A stretch of 14,307 bases of DNA from Prosthecobacter sp. (lineage in GTDB: Bacteria; Verrucomicrobiota; Verrucomicrobiia; Verrucomicrobiales; Verrucomicrobiaceae), in NCBI GenBank assembly GCA_025869455.1, contig JAOZVT010000291.1, positions 1-14,307 on the forward strand, written 5' to 3'. Both the position numbers and the translations under genes were made by a program. Positions 13,749-14,307 of the stretch are shown one piece after another. Under the pieces are notes generated by a model that saw nothing but the letters and a program-made list of their open reading frames with translations, had not been told where the DNA came from and did no database searches. Positions within the stretch are counted from its first letter, which is position 1, and every line of letters starts with the position of its first letter.

Positions 13749-14307
13749 ATGAAAACAGCTAAACGATACCACAATGCAGTCGTGAGTGGTTCAAGCATAA
13801 CCGCCCTCACATTCTGTGCTTTAACCCTCAGTTCAACGAGCTTGTTCTCTGGGGATCCTAAGGGTGTGCTTGAGCCTGCGCCTCCAGCACTTCAAACCAA
13901 CCGAGATATACCTGCCGACTTTCACAAGTATTACGGTCAGCGGGTCAACAGCTGGCGTGACCGTGAGCGTCAGATTGCTAAGTTGGACATGGATGCTGAT
14001 ATGAATCAGGATGGGACTATTAGTAATGTCGATCCTGCTGACAATGGCGCATTTGAAGCCACACCTCCCGGGCTTATCTTGGGGCATGGTGAACTCACCC
14101 GTGTGGTCATTCGGTTAGTGCCTTATCGCGTTGATTTCGATGGCGAAGTAGTTGTTTCACTCGAAGTCGAAGGAATCAACCGTTCTGTCAAATCAGGTGA
14201 TTTTGCATCTCTTGATGAAGAAATGGCATCCATGGGGCACATTCGTGTCTGGAAAGATTCTAACAAGAAAACCTTGCTTCTAGATTCTCAAGATCCAGCT
14301 AAAAGGG
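13749..14307 (+). CDS. Secreted protein with EF-hand-like loop (3' end beyond window)
   Basis: An open frame runs from the ATG at 13749 to the edge (186 codons, no stop). The first about 35 residues (MKTAKRYHNAVVSGSS, then a hydrophobic stretch ending SLFSG) look like a signal peptide. The mature part is polar and includes a perfect 12-residue calcium-loop pattern, DMNQDGTISNVD (13998-14033: Asp1, Asn3, Asp5, Gly6, Ile8, Asp12), as in dockerins and EF-hands. A strand-rich region follows (VVIRLVPYRVDFDGEVVVSLEVE, in part). It begins 44 bases after the beta-barrel gene and probably belongs to the same operon; a cell-surface or outer-membrane partner role is inferred. No family recognised; the size of the whole protein is unknown. 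Confidence 0.7.
   Translation, partial: MKTAKRYHNAVVSGSSITALTFCALTLSSTSLFSGDPKGVLEPAPPALQTNRDIPADFHKYYGQRVNSWRDRERQIAKLDMDADMNQDGTISNVDPADNGAFEATPPGLILGHGELTRVVIRLVPYRVDFDGEVVVSLEVEGINRSVKSGDFASLDEEMASMGHIRVWKDSNKKTLLLDSQDPAKR

Noticed and set aside
13833..14087. Minus-strand open frame of 84 codons near the right edge
   Set aside because: Antisense to the partial secreted-protein gene, which has a signal peptide and calcium loop.

Overview
The window looks like a chromosomal segment of a Gram-negative bacterium. The best guess is a member of the Verrucomicrobiota, in or near Verrucomicrobiaceae. The clues are G+C near 50% in the housekeeping genes, few Shine-Dalgarno sequences, the style of the LacI-type regulator, and an outer-membrane barrel protein. 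This placement is inference and was not tested by a search.

Region 1 (about 1-1741, minus strand): a six-helix membrane protein of unknown function, leuD (3-isopropylmalate dehydratase small subunit) and gcvH (lipoyl carrier of the glycine cleavage system). The genes are 37 and 29 bases apart and probably co-transcribed. Their usual partners (leuC, gcvT, gcvP) are not adjacent. A 365-base gap separates this group from a divergent operon.

Region 2 (2107-7869, plus strand): seven tightly packed genes forming a complete Nit1C cluster. This is the nitrilase-centred cluster linked to nitrogen starvation in cyanobacteria and to growth on cyanide as nitrogen source in proteobacteria. The gene order here is nitB (DsrE-like), nitC (nitrilase), nitD (radical SAM), nitG (small protein), nitH (flavoprotein), nitE (GNAT), nitF (AIR-synthase-like). 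From memory the Pseudomonas order is B-C-D-E-F-G-H, so the E-F pair has moved behind G-H. At that junction, between nitH and nitE, lies a perfect match to the sigma-54 promoter consensus (6287-6303). This suggests separate nitrogen-type control of nitEF.

Region 3 (7769-11203): a LacI-family regulator on the minus strand, whose 3' end overlaps nitF by 101 bases, and divergently uvrB. UvrB has the standard helicase and UVR domains plus an insertion of about 46 residues after motif SATP.

Region 4 (11204-14307): an AT-rich, gene-free stretch (about 34% G+C) holding a perfect 26-base palindrome. It is followed by a small two-helix membrane protein, a large outer-membrane beta-barrel protein and the start of a secreted protein that runs off the window. 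The last two each carry a canonical 12-residue EF-hand/dockerin-like calcium loop. Lower G+C and many hypothetical proteins set this block apart as probable accessory DNA.
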